Positions 29,248-29,280 of a DNA stretch of 29,280 nucleotides are shown here, in pieces. This stretch comes from CAVSSX01 sp963730735 (GTDB lineage Bacteria; Actinomycetota; Acidimicrobiia; Acidimicrobiales; RAAP-2). The position numbers were made by a program, and so were the translations under genes. The notes beneath the pieces are model-generated. The model worked only from the letters and a program-made list of their open reading frames with translations, was not told the DNA's origin and made no database searches. The stretch lies in assembly GCA_963730735.1 (NCBI GenBank), contig CAVSSX010000013.1:1-29280 (forward strand), in the 5' to 3' direction. Position 1 is the first letter of the stretch. The number at the start of each line of letters is the position of its first letter.

Positions 29248-29280
29248 CCGGTCAGTTCTAGCCGCCGCACCTCCGGTCGA

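Overview
The window is GC-rich DNA (coding third positions almost all G or C) from an actinobacterium. The most diagnostic feature is a secreted protein ending in six ~42-residue repeats of the NGYW...DGGIFAFGDA.FYGSMG type, which I associate with the class Acidimicrobiia. That placement is inference from family knowledge, not a search. No rRNA, tRNA, CRISPR array or insertion sequence is visible.

Layout. (1) 1-2443: the edge of a PPOX-family gene, a small acidic protein, a glutamate dehydrogenase, and two small proteins of unknown role. (2) 2512-12197: a polysaccharide locus. It holds UDP-glucose dehydrogenase, a secreted GH26 mannanase-like protein with a C-terminal repeat domain, and a three-gene minus-strand glycosyltransferase operon (DPM1-like GT2, polytopic GT-C enzyme, BcsA-like membrane GT2). 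A second, Tat-exported GH26-like protein lies upstream of that operon. (3) 12198-15792: an 0.9-kb non-coding stretch with strong hairpins, a thioredoxin-like [2Fe-2S] protein with a very basic tail, a YedK/HMCES-type SRAP protein, an orphan solute-binding protein and a CMD-family protein. The last two end at a perfect 34-bp palindrome. (4) 15865-21356: an MMPL transporter and an envelope-stress-like module (DUF1707 and PspC proteins divergent from a PspC-domain histidine kinase and its NarL-type regulator). (5) 21420-26653: PadR regulator with a HAAS-like partner, a ParB-like small protein, then ABC ATPase, ABC-2 permease, sensor kinase and response regulator, chained by start/stop overlaps. 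Five genes here carry about 19 apparent single-base frame disruptions while every gene outside this block is intact. (6) 26684-29247: HxlR regulator divergent from a short-chain dehydrogenase, an AhpD-like protein and a SAM methyltransferase.

How they may work together. The glycosyltransferases, Ugd and two GH26 proteins look like one system that makes, exports and trims a mannose-containing exopolysaccharide, with one hydrolase carrying a probable surface-binding repeat domain. The PspC/DUF1707/two-component genes and the ABC/two-component operon look like two separate cell-envelope stress or drug-response modules. Several genes lacking a Shine-Dalgarno sequence have a TAnnnT hexamer 5-8 nt before the start codon, which suggests leaderless transcripts.
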